From Stenogyne calaminthoides (taxonomy: Eukaryota > Streptophyta > Magnoliopsida > Lamiales > Lamiaceae), in assembly GCA_037126765.1 (NCBI GenBank), contig JBBCBC010000034.1, forward strand, positions 15,064,691 through 15,128,690: a stretch of 64,000 nucleotides of DNA, read 5' to 3'. How positions within the stretch are numbered: position 1 is the first letter of the stretch; each line of letters opens with the position of its first letter. Position numbers and translations under genes: made by a program. The notes beneath the pieces were generated by a model. The model did not search any database. It was given only the letters and a program-made list of their open reading frames with translations, and was not told the DNA's origin. Positions 35,561-47,720 of the stretch are shown here, piece by piece.

Positions 35561-36800
35561 CTAGGAGGAGGGGGTTAATTCAGCGATGAAGTCGGCCAAG
35601 GCACGAGCTTTTATTGCGGGCCACGGGCGGCGTATGTTACCCATCTTGTCAAACCTTGATGGCCCACTTGAGGCATAGGCCCGATGTATCACGGTCGATG
35701 AAGCCCGTTCGCGAAGGGGTAAGTGAGGACCTCCTTGGTGATCGAAGAAATAAGGTCTCGGTTCCTCACACTCATAACTAGAGCATAGGCTAATTTCTCT
35801 AGAAAAGATTATCATTTGCTCGGTTTCATTTAAGCGTCTAGCGACAAAGTAAATGGGCGGATGGGTTTGGCCCCCTTCGCCCATACTTTCTGGCCTTTCG
35901 AGGCGGTTTAAGGTCGCCAAGTATAAAGCGATTTCTCGCCGAGGGATCGGTTTGGCTAAAATGCTGAAGTCGGCCAGATATGCTTTGATCCTGTCAAGAG
36001 CATCCTGACTCTCAGATGTCCATTCGAACCTCGCCTTCTTTCTGATGGTGTCGAACATGGGCTTGCATTTATCCCCCATTCGGGAGATAAATCTGCTCGA
36101 AATGACGCACCCCGTCGGGCTTTTTGAACATCCTTTTTGGTTTTTGGGGTCCCCATATCCAAGATACTTGACACCTTGGTTGGGTTTGCTTCAATCCTCG
36201 CTGGTCGACCGGTGCCCTAAGAACTTCCCCGATTCCACTCCAAGTTGCACTTTTTCGGGTTGAGTTTCATATTGATCTTCCTGAGTATCTCGAAAGCTTG
36301 CGCCAGATGAGCCAAATGATCTTCCTTTTTAGACTCTTCACGACAATGTCGTCAATGTACACCTCCACCGACTTGCATATTTGATCAAACATATGATTGA
36401 CCAGCCTTTGATACGTTGCCCCGGCTTTCTTCAAACCAAAAGGCATTCTCTTCCAACAATACATGTTCTTCTCTATTAAAAATGAAGTGTGCTACCTGTC
36501 GGGCTCGTGCATAGCTATATCGATGGTACCCTAAAGAAATCGTCCATGAAAGACATCATCTCATGGCCCGCCAGATTGTCGATTAAAGTGGTCGATATCT
36601 TGGCATCGGGAAGAAATCCTTGGGGCATGCCTCGTTAAGATCTGTGAAATCGATGCAAAGTCGCCAAGTCCCTTTTGATTTCTTTACAAGTACCGCATTT
36701 GCGACCCACTGTGGTTGGTCGGCCTACATGATCAGGTCGTTGTCAAGCAACTTATTCACCTCTTCAGCGAGGGCCGCATATTTTTCTGGACCAAACTCCC
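35561..36800 (-). pseudogene. Gypsy reverse transcriptase-RNase H remnant
   Basis: Read from 36800 down: VDFTDLNEACPKD-like block near 36690 (frameshifted), then the block MPFGLKKAGATYQRLVNHMF, VEVYIDDIVVKS (the catalytic YIDD), a break near 36267, and the connection domain PMFDTIRKKARFEWTSES near 36050. The ordinary RNase H region follows to about 35561. Several stops and shifts interrupt it, so no active enzyme can be made. Confidence 0.88.
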
Positions 36801-37354
36801 TTCTTTTCTGAGCTATTGGTTTTCAGGCTGGGTCAATGTGTAATCTGTGACATGCGATCTCAGGATCGATCCCGACCATATCCTTGTGTGACCAAGCAAA
36901 AACGTCTAGGTTATTCTTGAGGAAATCGACGACTTTAACTTTCAGGTCGTCGAGAATCTTGGATCCAATGATGATCTCCGTGTCCCATTGGCCGGGTCCA
37001 CCTTGACCCTTTCGAGTTCCTCCCCGGGTATCGCTCTGGGTCCCCCGAGTCGTGGATCATCTATCTCGACCTCGAGTATAAAATCTTCGGGCTCGGGACC
37101 CATTCTTGGATCAAACTCGTCACGCTTCCTCTTCTTACTTTTCTTTTCAGTATCCAGCATGTTATCATGCATTTTGTGATCCAGTGTCATTATGTGACGA
37201 CTAAACGTGCGTGCTGAATTTGAATAAGGCGAAGAATAAAGCAAACAACCTATTGCATCCACTTGGTCACCTTTAATAGCGGTTAACCAAGCCCACCTTG
37301 GTGGGGAACTTTACACAAAAATAATAGGTGGAGGACGTAGCCTCGAATTTGTGT

Positions 37355-37663
37355 TCAAATGGCCTCCCAGGAAGCCGTTATAGGTGCTCGGGAGGTCGAC
37401 ATAAGGAAATCTAGGAGCCTAGTGTTCGACCTTCTCATCAAAGGTGGATCTGAGCTCCACTGAACAAGCGGACCACGCCCAGAGGTTTGATTTGTCGCGT
37501 TTAAAGCCCTTCCTTTGTATGATCGCATGGGGTGATGTATGCTTTGTAATCCCCGAGTTGGTCTAGGTCTTTTTAAATAGAATGTTGCGAGAAGGCCCCC
37601 CGTCGACCAAAGATCCGCATCTGATCGTCCCATGATATTGGCCTTTATGACCAATGGGTACAT
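37355..37663 (-). pseudogene. Gypsy protease remnant
   Basis: Around 37570-37620 the minus strand contains VDGGPSRNILFKKT in one frame, preceded by PLVIKANIMGR in another. This is the retropepsin active-site region of Tat elements, where a D-G-G-S phrase precedes NILF; here serine is replaced by proline and the frame is broken. Confidence 0.7.
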
Positions 37664-38335
37664 GTTAATTACACGACTCGGCTTTGTCTATTTCCAAATC
37701 AATTTTGTGGGTTTTTCGGTCATGCTGACCAAGATGGGAGAACCATTCTTTGAGCATTCTCCATTGCCCCGACTTAGCCTTTAGGCGGACGCTTTGATGA
37801 GGAGGCCGGAGATAGGCCCCCTATCGTGGCAAGGGGCGAGATGGTGTGGATGACGCGACCTCCTGTGCCTCTGGTATGGGTGGCACAGCGGCCTTCGCCT
37901 GTCTTGACCCCTATCACGGGCTCTCTTTGCACCTCGATCTCCGCCCCTGGTTGGCGATCATCTTTGTCGACCTTGCCCCCCATGATTAATGCCGAGGATT
38001 CTTGACAAACTCATTCACCGCCATCTTAATAAAGCTTCCACAATTGCTTCAACAGATCTCGACACTCCGCCGGTGTAGTGTCCCTCCGGGTCATGATAGT
38101 GGTAATACTTGTTCGGGTTTTTGCGGCTTTTTGTCTTTCATGGGGCGGGGTGCTCGTAACATGTCTCGATCCCGGATGCGGGTATAAGCGTTACGGATGT
38201 CATACCCGAGCCTCCATCACCTTCACAGGAATGGACTCTCAAATGGTTTGAAGTCAGCCGGTGTCTTGTAATGACCCCGGTTTTCTTGGAACCTTTCTTG
38301 GGCTCGCGACTTCCTTTGTCTCTCGAGAGCCGGGT

Positions 38336-39200
38336 CTAAAGCAATTCCATGGTATGGATGAGGTATTGGCCCTTTTCACAAATCGGCCAGGTGGTCGGGT
38401 AGTCGGCGGTCATGCGCCGCCATAGCAGTTCTCTTCGAGGCCGAATCGCCCGGCAGCTTGGCCTCGTCCCCATGGGGGTCGCTTTCAATGATAAGTCTAT
38501 CGATCCTCTCAACATAGGATCGATCCGACTCAAATCTCCCTTTTGACGATGTTCATGAGAGCCTCGCCTTGTCTCAAGTCGGGGCATCATCGTAAATATA
38601 GTGGCCTGAAGAACAATCGAGCCGGTTGTTCGAAAAGTATCAATGGAGAGATGGGCAAGTGAAGTGTACCACATGTGGGCCCGGCCGCTCAACGTCGAGG
38701 AGAAAAGTCTACACTTCGTCGCGATCCGATGCCCCCATTGAGGCCATATACACATTGTGCTTCGCCATATGGACTCCGGGGTCTCAGACTCCCGTTAGAA
38801 GCGATCTAGAGCCGCTTATCCGATTTTCCTCCGGCGGCAGCCAAAGTGATCATAGTTCCCAAGGGCTAATCGGGGATGACAAGGTCGTTGTTAGACCCGA
38901 GACGGTCCATCCCGTTACCCACCTTTTCCAACGGTTGTTGGGCGGTTCTAGCCAATGCCGCGACCGAGCATGCGACAGTTACGGCCCCGCCCTTGACCAT
39001 GGTGGTATGCGAATGTCGGCGATCCTCCATGGCGCATGTCGAGGCCATGGCAAGATCTCTTTTCCACTGTTCATCATGGCGTGGTTGAGAGAGCCTCGCC
39101 CCGCCCTCATGAGGGCCAAGAGGGCCGCTTGGCTTCCGGCGGGTGAATACACTATTCGAACCCGTTAGTGCATCCCAGGGGCGGTGGTTCAACGATGGCA
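38336..39200 (-). pseudogene. Gypsy gag remnant
   Basis: The reading near 38640-38755 contains KCRLFSSTLSGRAHMWYTSL, matching the gag phrase with A-x-x-W-Y/F-x-S-L found in Tat elements. The rest is fragmented over several frames, and many of the long open frames on the opposite strand are shadows. Confidence 0.65.
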
Positions 39201-39602
39201 TGTTTAGCCGCGTTATGCGCCGATTGGCCGATGGACCGTCCTTTTTCCGTCATAACGCGTTTACCTTTGGAGGTTCGGTTTCATGGGAATTTTTTTTCTT
39301 GGAGAAATTTCCTCCTCAACGCCCGAAATTGAGATGTTTCTTGTTGAGGGCGGCCATCAACTGCTTTGGCATCCTCCGGTGTTTGGACAAGATTCCACCA
39401 TTCGGGGAACGATTCGTTGCCCGATGAGTGGGTTGAGAACTCGGTGAAACCTCAAAGCCATCACTTAACGCGTCGGTTTCATTCCCGTTCTGACTTTCCC
39501 ACGGTTGGTTGCCATTTTGTTTTTCTTAGAGTTTGGAAGGTGAGGTCTCCTTGAGAATTGTTGAAATTTCTCAAGAAATGTGTTCCCACAGACGACGCCA
39601 AT

Positions 39603-40249
39603 TGTTGTGCGGTTTTTATCTACTCGGTTAAACAATAATTATTATGAAATGTGTATGCTAAAGGCAATCGAATTAGGGAAAGAGACAAAAAGTTGGTGAC
39701 CGGTTTCGTTTTTGGAATCGAGACTACGTCCCGGGCGCCCAAGCCAGGAGAGGATGTATGTATATGCCTAGAAGTCTAAGTTGTTCGACCTTTTTTCGAG
39801 AGGTGGCCGTGGTGGCTTTATTTATATTTATGACTCCCACCCTTTGGGTGAGAATTTACATAGGAATAATGCCTATGAAAGGGCTAAAATATCGGAAACC
39901 ATTAATCTCGCCGACAGCCGTAAATCGTCCATCTTGGCGGCGCCAATCGTGGAGCGGGTGGAGGCGGATTAGTGGCGGTGTCGGGGTCATCTATTGACCA
40001 CGTGAATCAGATAGTTATGGTCAAGCAGGGTCGCTCCCGACTTGAGGATATCATTAAAAATCGATCGCGACTTCCCAAACTGCCTACTACCCGAGTTGCC
40101 GACCTTTGCGACTTGAAGGTTTGGTCTTGTGGGAATTACGTGAGCTGATCCCTTGGTCCCCTTGCCGAGGTTGCTTCATGCAGTCTTTGTTGGATTGTTT
40201 ATGATCCTTCGTGCCCAGGTGGGAGGTCGGGTTTATCCATGCTACAACA
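39603..40249 (-). repeat. 5' LTR of the Gypsy element
   Basis: 647 bp, TGTTGTGCGG to GCTACAACA. On the minus strand the sequence after the LTR is ATTGGCGTCGTCTGTGGG, which looks like a primer-binding site, although I cannot assign the tRNA with confidence. Confidence 0.88.
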
Positions 40250-40446
40250 AAATAGAAAAGTATTACTTGTTTAAATGAAAAGTATTACTTGTTTAAATTG
40301 AAATGTATTACTTGTTTAAATAGAAAAATACTACTTGTTTAAATAGAAAAGTATTACTTGTTTAAAATAAAAGTATAACTTGTTTAGATGAAAAGTATAA
40401 ATTTTTAAATAGAAAAATATTACTTGTTTAAATGAAAAGTATTACA
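40250..40446. repeat. 23-bp minisatellite, right-hand part
   Basis: Continues the units of 31040-31844 (AAAAGTATTACTTGTTTAAAT) on the other side of the Gypsy insertion. Confidence 0.88.
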
Positions 40447-40748
40447 AAGATTTTTTTCTTCTGACCTTTCGTCTTTAGAGTTCTGTTAGAGAATACGTAT
40501 AAATCTCTAGTTGTTAGAAGAGATTTTGGAGAGTGGAATCTGTTTATATTTTTGAAAGAGAATCAAAGAAAATCCATAGAGTATTAAAATCTATACACTG
40601 TTGAATACCTAAAGATTTTTTAAGACTTTTTAAAATCCTTATTGAATACATCAGGATTTTTAAAGACTTTTGAAAATTCGGATTGAATACCCCTAGACTT
40701 TGAAAGCCTAAAAAATCCTACTGACTCCACAACCAATACACCCCCTAA

Positions 40749-41154
40749 ATCTAAAAAAAATGGGGGTTTGAGATTGTATAATATATAGTATTAAGATTAA
40801 GATATGACAATAAATCATTATTTTCCTACTTTATCACGTTATTTAACATTTTGAACATAAAAAAATTATGTAAAAATATAAATAAGTTATTAAAATCACT
40901 ATAGACCAAATGCGGATAAAATCCAAAAAAATTAATAATACTTATATATATTTAAAATATTTCTACAAATAAATAAAAAAATAATTATGGTTTAATGGCA
41001 AAGTGATAATTTTATTTGGAGAAGGTCTTAATTTTTTTTTTAAATAAAAAATACCAAAAATCCATAAAATATACCAAAAATTTTATAATGCCATATAAAT
41101 TAAATATTATAGTATGATTCAAATCAAGTACACACACATTCAATGTCCATAGAA
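40749..41154. other. Unassigned AT-rich DNA
   Basis: No gene and no clear repeat. It lies between the outer PIF/Harbinger-like element and the first Helitron-like unit. Confidence 0.5.
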
Positions 41155-44100
41155 TCCCTCTTTATACTAATTGAGAGTTTTTACAACTGATATGTCAGCT
41201 CCAAGATGATTTGGCCTACGTGTCATTATAAGAGTAAGAGTTGAATCCACGTGTACCTTAATTCCATCTTTTCTCCCTGATGTGTCTGCCACGTCTCTTA
41301 CAAATTTTCTCCTCATTTTCTCCAATGCGCAACTTTTTTGAGTTTTTACAATAAACCCTATTTCACTAAAAAAATCTCCATCGCTGCTCGCCATCCCCGC
41401 TCGATGCTCGCCATCGCCGCTCGATGCTCGCCATTTTCTCTGTAATGTTCTTCCCCCTCATATTTTTTATTATTTTGTTTTAGCGATTGTTTTCGCCACT
41501 CAATCTCATCTCTCGCCGCTGTTACGATTTGATTGTGGGTTTTGTAAATAAAATATGTAAGAGAGAGTTTTCCATCTCAGATTTGTCGATATGGCGACGG
41601 CCGAAGGAATTCTGTCTCCAAAATGTTTATCATTTTTGGATTTAAAATCTAGAGATTGCTTGGATTGAGGGCAAGCAATAAATCATCAACTTATGAATTT
41701 AACTTCATGTGTTGTTTCTGCAATTTATTGATTCACTGGTGCTTTTTGCTTGTGAGTAAGATAATCAGTGGAGCACAAAATATTTTTTATGTTAAATTAG
41801 TGTATGGTTGTCGTTAAAATTTTAAAAGATTGTGGTTTTTATTGCTTGATTCCTTCAAAGCTCGCTTATATGAAAAGATTGTGGTTTCTGTTTTTCCAGT
41901 TTGTTGATGCTCATAGAACTATATGCACAATCACTTTTACATGTGGAAAGATTAAACTATTCGCTAAATTTGAATGATATGTGATGAACCTGGTGCTGTA
42001 ACAGGACATAGTTATCGAATTTTCTGGGGGGTTCTTTTTAGAGTATACAGATTACAGAATGCCATAAGAAATTGTGTTGTTGTCAATACTGATATTGAAG
42101 CAATTGTGGGCATACTTTAGAAAACACAACCTTCAGGATCCAGAGAACAAAAGAAAAATTATATGTGATGATGCTCTGCGTTTAGTCTTTGAAACAGATT
42201 GCACCGACATGTTTAAGATGAATAAGTCGTTGGCAATACATATTTTGCCACTCAATCCAACGCGTATGTGAAAAGAACATGATGTCTTGTATATGATCAT
42301 CTCAAAGAATATTTTTTCTCATCTTTTGATTAAATTCCTTGCAGAACAATCAGTTAAAGCTAAGAAATCAAAAGTTGAAGACGAGTCTACAATGCAAAAT
42401 CCTGATCCAAACCTTCTTCGAGTGGTAATATCGAACTCACTTGCAAAATTTTATGAAACGGAAGAAAGAGAGATGCTTCAGTCCGAGGCTTTGGGGCGAC
42501 TTTGGGAGTAAATAAAGGTTAACCAGTTGGAGGTTAGTGTCTATGATATTCTGGCTTGGTAATTAAATAGTTTACTTAGGGCCAGTTTAGATTAATTCAT
42601 TTTTTCTTTAAAAAATTGATTAGTTTTTTATGCTTACATTTTTTCTATATTGGGATTTGTTACTTCCAAGATTACCATTATAAGTTTTTTTCTTGACCTC
42701 GATTCTGGTTATAGGATCCAGTGAGTTCTATGGTAATTCATTGTGATGCAAAGCTTCAGGAGCTTTTAGGATGTCAAAGCAATTCTGCTTTGGGAATCCA
42801 AGAGATGCTTGTGCGCCATCATTTAATGAACACCTATGTTTCTACACTCATATGCTTACACCATTGAAATTTCTTTATTTGTTTACTAGAATCATTCTTA
42901 AAATTCGCAGGTAGAGCGGAAGAAACACTCAAAAGAGTATTTGTATCTCCTCCAATAGCAAGAAACTGAAACCCAATAAGCTTGAACCGCCAACTTCTCC
43001 TGCATCATCTGAGAGTGTTTAGGGAAATAACCACTGAGACTTCATCATGTTTCTCCAGTAGCTACACTGCACAAAGTTATTATAGTGCAGCTAAGTTGTT
43101 GATAAGTTGAGGAAGCCAGTTATGTCTGGTCATATGTCACGCCGAGTTGCGGCTATTCTGAGGATCCTGTATAAAGGAACCCACTTCTGAAGTAATGATT
43201 TGTCAGTTACTCGGTGATATTCTTCCACGAGCAAAGCCTTGAGAATGAAGTACATTCAATAATATCCTCCCTCTTATGTCATACAATAACACACTTTATG
43301 CACATTAGACTCAAGTGTTGGGAGTTATAAATGATATTTGATACTATGGACATCATACCCTCTGTATTATAAGGAAAAAAAAAATTCATTTTCATTGTTG
43401 AAAGTCTGAAAATTTGAGCAAGTATTCTTTATAGTAGCCTAATTTGGGAAAATGTAGTTGTTGAGATGATCAAATGAAGCCATAATGATGACTAGTGACT
43501 TCTTTTCCATATGGTTTGTTCACCGAGTTAAAACTGTACCCTGTTACCACAAACTGTGTTTTATAGTTTGTTTGAAATCATAAATGTTGTAATTGCAATT
43601 TCTGGTATGAAAATTGGTATCCTTACATTTTAAATTAGCATTTTCAGGAGTTGTTTGAGTTTGGATTTTATTTTCTAGATTATGATCAGCAACTTTGCAG
43701 AACGACAAAGTTAGTTATGATGAAACCAGTGCTTCTTTTACATCAATTCATTTTCCTCATCTTTTTTCATGTGCCAATTTTTTGTATAATGATCGAATTT
43801 ACTAAAGTCTTGCTCCTGTATTTGATTAATGAATTACTTGCAACGGTGAATATGGTTGTTACATGTTTTAGAATTTAAGTTCTGAAATTATGAGATCAAT
43901 GCAATCTAGCATAAGACATGAGTCTTAGTCAACTAATTGTTTCAAGTTGTTCATTACAAACAAAAGGTTGTGATAACTCCATTTATTTTGTCAATGCTCC
44001 TTATTTTAAAGCTAGAATCTGATATGCTAATATTGTCCTTCAAATGTCTCTGCTCATAATTTCTTGCAACGACGAATGTTTTTTCCATTATTTCTGGAAT

Positions 44101-44848
44101 GTGGTGATTTTCATGCAACTTTATTAGAGGAAAAAGATCAAGTGACACTTTAAAAGGTGTTTGTTGGACATTTAGTTTGGAAGATATGATATGAGCAGCA
44201 TGGTCATGGAACGACCAAAACCTTTTTAAGTAAATCTATTTTTGGTATTGCCCGTTTATTTTGGTCAATGAAAGTTTACGTGGTATATGCAATGTGGAAG
44301 AAATGCTTCTAGGATTTTGATTGAACTATTAGTAGTCTGAATTGTGTTATCAATTTGGTACACTATGCTTTCTTTTTTTATGTACGTGTAAGAATGACTT
44401 TCTTTCTTGAATGCATTATTTTTGTTGTTCGTTTCTTACTTTTCAATAAAAAAAATGTTATATTGTACATACTACATAGCCATGTCTTGATGATGATGGA
44501 GAACCTTCTAGCCCGATCAATATTGTTTTTATAGAAGTTTTTCAGAATCTCAATTGAATTGAAAAATGATTTGCCTATAATTATAGATAGTATTAAATAA
44601 TTACATCTAGATTAGTTTATTATTTATCTTATGTTTATATAAGATATACATTAAAGTTAATATAATAAAAAAATATGCCATTGAATTTAAAATTATACAT
44701 GTGCTATCTTTTACAACATAGTTATAATTCATTGTATGTACAATTTTATAAAATGAAAATATAAAAGTTCGTAAATAAATGATTTATATTATATTAAATA
44801 TTAAAATAATTATTTATAATCCCGTGTAACACACGAGTTCTACACTAG
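41155..44848 (+). mobile_element. Helitron-like element carrying a SWIB gene fragment
   Basis: The left end is A followed by TCCCTCTTTATACTAATTGAG (TC at 41155). The right end has CGTGTAACACACG, a 5-bp stem with a 3-base loop, then AGTTCTACACTAG (CTAG 44845-44848) followed by T. An A|TC...CTAG|T structure with a subterminal hairpin and no target duplication is that of Helitrons. No Rep/helicase sequence is visible, so it is non-autonomous. The 3' end is well supported; the 5' end is inferred from the motif. Confidence 0.6.
42074..42836 (+). pseudogene. SWIB/MDM2-domain gene fragment, broken
   Basis: Three exon-like pieces resemble plant UAF30-like proteins with two SWIB domains, which act in chromatin or transcription complexes. 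Piece 1 (to about 42262) reads LKQLWAYFRKHNLQDPENKR, IICDDALRLVFETDCTDMFK and MNKSLAIHILPL, a nearly complete first SWIB domain, with a GTATGT donor. Piece 2 (42345-42532) begins after TTGCAG with EQSVKAKKSKVEDE and runs into the second SWIB domain, LGRLWE, then TAA at 42509-42511 where tyrosine is expected, then IKVNQLE and a GTTAGT donor. Piece 3 (from 42715) reads DPVSSMVIHCDAKLQELLGC. The N-terminal part of the gene is not recognisable. The stop makes it a pseudogene, at least for the second domain. Confidence 0.85.
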
Positions 44849-45084
44849 TCTTATATTATATAAAAGTAGAAAGTCTTTCACCAGCTTTCAACATGTGTCA
44901 TTTTTAAAGCAATATGCTTCTGCCATGTGGCAATTTTGAAGCAATGTTTTTTTGGCATGTGGCAATTCTTATATTATATAAAAGTAGAAAGTCTTTCACC
45001 AACTTTCGACATGTTTCATTTTTAAAGCAATATGCTTCTGCCATGTGGCAATTTTGAAGCAATGTTTTTTTGGCATGTGGCAAT
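44849..45084. repeat. 118-bp tandem duplication
   Basis: Two adjacent copies, 44849-44966 and 44967-45084, both starting TCTTATATTATATAAAAG and ending GGCATGTGGCAATT, with about 5 differences. Each copy also contains an internal GCCATGTGGCAATT / GGCATGTGGCAATT pair. Confidence 0.9.
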
Positions 45085-47090
45085 TTGAGATAAGCCCATC
45101 TACCACGTTTTAAAAAAAAATCAGTTATTAAGTCTCATCATACAAAGTGCGTAACGTTAATTGTGCGTGGAGGTTTAGTGGAGATAAATGCATAAAACGC
45201 ATTCTGTACTTTAATTTCTACCATTATCGATTCAAATTCACAGTGATGAAATTGCAGATAAATAAATAGATGTGAAATTCATAGTAGCAAATGTGTTGGT
45301 CACTTGGGTAGAGATGAATTTGAAATCTATTTCTATCATTATCAACAAAATTGAGTGATTTGGGTGAATATGAAGCCTGCTCTGATTTAGGTGAGTTCTT
45401 CATTTGTTTGATTCTACACCCTTCATTCCTGGTTTGACATGATTTTCGATACCAATATTTTGGAACCCTTGATTCGGGGTTTTGATTTCAATCAATCGTA
45501 ATAGTGATTTTTGTTTTTTCATATTAATGGCGCGGAGTGTGTTGCAGGAAAGCAGTGAACACAAGAAAGAACAAGAACAAAAGAATGTCGTTACATTTGA
45601 TATTGCAGCCGGCGTGCTGCGGTTGTGGATCGGCTGTAAAATTGTATGGCAGCATTGCGTGAATTGTGGAAAAATCCATGGCTGGAAACGTTTCAAATAC
45701 TATGAGTGTGGCACCCCTATCATTCACCTAATTAGGGTATGTTATTAATTCACAATTAAATGAAATAAAGTTCTGATTTTTTATCAACACGGAGATGTGA
45801 ATATGCATGGAATTGTACACATAGTATGTCTTAATGAAAATCAGTCTATTTTGACTGCAGCAAGTAATCTTAATGATTTTCTTCAGTGATGAACAATTGG
45901 GTTCTTTTTTTCTGGAGCAAAAGTTTATCATAATTAGAGTTGAATAAATCTGAGGTGCTAGGTGATTGGTTATAATTATAATTGAGCTTTATTGCTTATC
46001 CAATGAACTTATTTTGCTTCTATGTTTGAGACCTTTTAAGTGGATGAGGGTATATAATCATATGAATGGTTTAGCTTGCATATGGTAGTCCTAAGAAGGG
46101 ATTTCTTTTTGCTCTTGCTTATAATTAAGCATATATATCCTTCGTTGAAAGCTTGCAGTCACTCTCACACTTCCAGGACTATTCCTTGGTGAGACATTCT
46201 GTCTGGACCGAGTCCATGTATCTCAATTAATGGAGCTGACTTTCGTTTGTATATTGCATCATAGCAATTAGATAATCGTAAGTTTGTGAGAGGTCTCTTC
46301 GCTTGATTGCAGGTCAAGGAAGAAGACCTTAATGAAATTTTTTGTTTGATTTTTATTTCCCTTTTTTTTTTTTTCAATATTATGCTGCTATCATTGACTA
46401 AAAGCAATTTTGTTTTTGCAGGAGCTTCAAGTGTATTCGATTTAGGAGAGTTCAAATATATTCGATCTGTTGTTGTTTGGGTTATGGTCTTGAGTACCTT
46501 TACATCTTTGATTGATTATAATTTGCAAAAAGATAGGTTAGTTAGCCAAAATTATATATGTCTTGCTCGGTAACTCGCAAAATGTCAGACGGAGAAGTTC
46601 AAGACTTTTTGCAGATTACTTGTATATGTAGTCAGTTATGAAGATATATGACCTTTGCTTGCATGATATAACTCTCATTAGTTGTTTTAGTTTATTGGGA
46701 GAGAATGACATGATATGATTAAAGAAATCAAATTTCTCATTATTACCTTCCAATAGTACTTGGTCAAAAGTATTACTGTTTCAGTATGGTATGGCCTAAC
46801 CCACTATATAATGAATTTATAAATGGGGAATTAAGATATTTGAGATATAGTAGAGCCTTATGACCCATTAGATCAGCAAGCAAAGGAACTAGAATTTGGA
46901 GATACTCTCTCGTAAAATATTGCACACTATAAATATGTGCAATACACTATAATTAAAGTGATTTATATTAAAATTCATGGGTCAAATTCTCGCGGGTCGG
47001 GTGGGTAGGGCGCTGCGGGTAGGACGGGCAAGTTGTGGATTGGGCCAACAGGATGGATATATATTAATAGATGCATATCATTATTGATTG

Positions 47091-47161
47091 TGTGTTGTAG
47101 CCCAGTAGTTTAGGTCTGCTTTTAATGTGTTTGGTCGCAGGTTCGATTCCTACTGAACACA
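47091..47161 (+). repeat. tRNA-like sequence with A and B boxes (SINE head or tRNA pseudogene)
   Basis: TAGCCCAGTAGTT (47098-47110) fits a polymerase III A box and GGTTCGATTCC (47140-47150) is a perfect B box, spaced as in tRNA genes. The ends GTGTT and AACAC pair as part of an acceptor stem, but the rest of the acceptor stem, the D stem and the T stem contain mismatches and the anticodon is unclear. A T-rich stretch follows. It is best read as a tRNA-derived SINE head or a decayed tRNA. Confidence 0.55.
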
Positions 47162-47199
47162 TAATTTTATTTTTTTTAAAATTTTTAGTGTGTTAATAT

Positions 47200-47720
47200 A
47201 TCTATATATGAGTGTTACTACATTGCTATATTGATTTTTTTATTTTTTTTGTCAATTTTTTATGTGTTACTACATCTATGTACAAGTGTTACTACATTGT
47301 TATATTGAAAATTCTCATATTTTACGTAACACGTAATTAAACATATCGTAACACATAAATATTCATAACGTAACATGAGTTACAAGGTAACACATTATTG
47401 TTCATATAGTAACATATGAATATTCAAATAGTATTATGACGATATATGAACATTGTTACATATTATTAAAAAAATATATGTTACTACATGAACAAAAAGT
47501 GTTACCATATGAAGAAAAACATGTTACCACATGAATAAAACCAGTACCCAGGCAAAAAAAAAAAATCAGTGCAAGCGCAAAAATAAATTCTCAGTCCAAA
47601 ATTACAGATTTAAAGAACAACTTAATGTGTTACTACATGAACTAAAAGAGTGTTACCATATAAGCAAAATAGTGTCACTACATGACAAAAACCAGTATAG
47701 GCGCGAAAAAAACATCAGTC
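47200..47720. repeat. Diverged array of GTGTTACTACATG-like motifs
   Basis: Phrases such as GTGTTACTACATTG, TGTTACTACATGAAC, GTTACCATATGAA and CGTAACACATAA recur at irregular spacing of about 25-40 bp, first in one orientation and then partly in the other. This creates the weak open frame seen across 47531-47926. Confidence 0.55.

Larger units (their letters stand above)
31845..40249 (-). mobile_element. Tat/Retand-type Ty3/Gypsy element, complete but decayed
   Basis: 8.4 kb with two LTRs (31845-32503 and 39603-40249), both TGTTGT...ACAACA, flanked by AAATA (31840-31844 and 40250-40254). On the minus strand the order is LTR, PBS-like region, gag, protease, reverse transcriptase, RNase H, a second (archaeal-type) RNase H, integrase, a long 3' region and LTR. 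The second RNase H is diagnostic of the Tat lineage. The coding regions contain many frameshifts and stops. The AAATA also occurs in the minisatellite unit, so the duplication is supportive rather than decisive. Confidence 0.9.
30595..40745. mobile_element. Outer PIF/Harbinger-like element containing nested insertions
   Basis: The left end is GGGGGGTGTATTCAATTGGG and the right end read backwards is GGGGGTGTATTGG. TAA flanks both ends (30592-30594 and 40746-40748), the 3-bp duplication of PIF/Harbinger elements. Both subterminal regions repeat the same vocabulary (GGATTTTTT, AAAAAGTCT, GTATTCAA). Inside are a minisatellite, a Stowaway MITE and a Gypsy element; without them the element would be about 1.5 kb. 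Confidence 0.65.

Noticed and set aside
38626..39168. A 180-codon plus-strand open frame in the Gypsy element
   Set aside because: It is opposite to the gag remnant and mirrors it. The reading has no family resemblance and no splice or promoter support.
45530..45750. A plus-strand frame with two Cys-x2-Cys-like phrases (HCVNCGKIHGWKRFKYYEC)
   Set aside because: It hints at a small zinc-binding fold, but it is short, lacks a matching family and sits in a Helitron-like unit. It could be a captured fragment; the evidence is not enough for a gene call.
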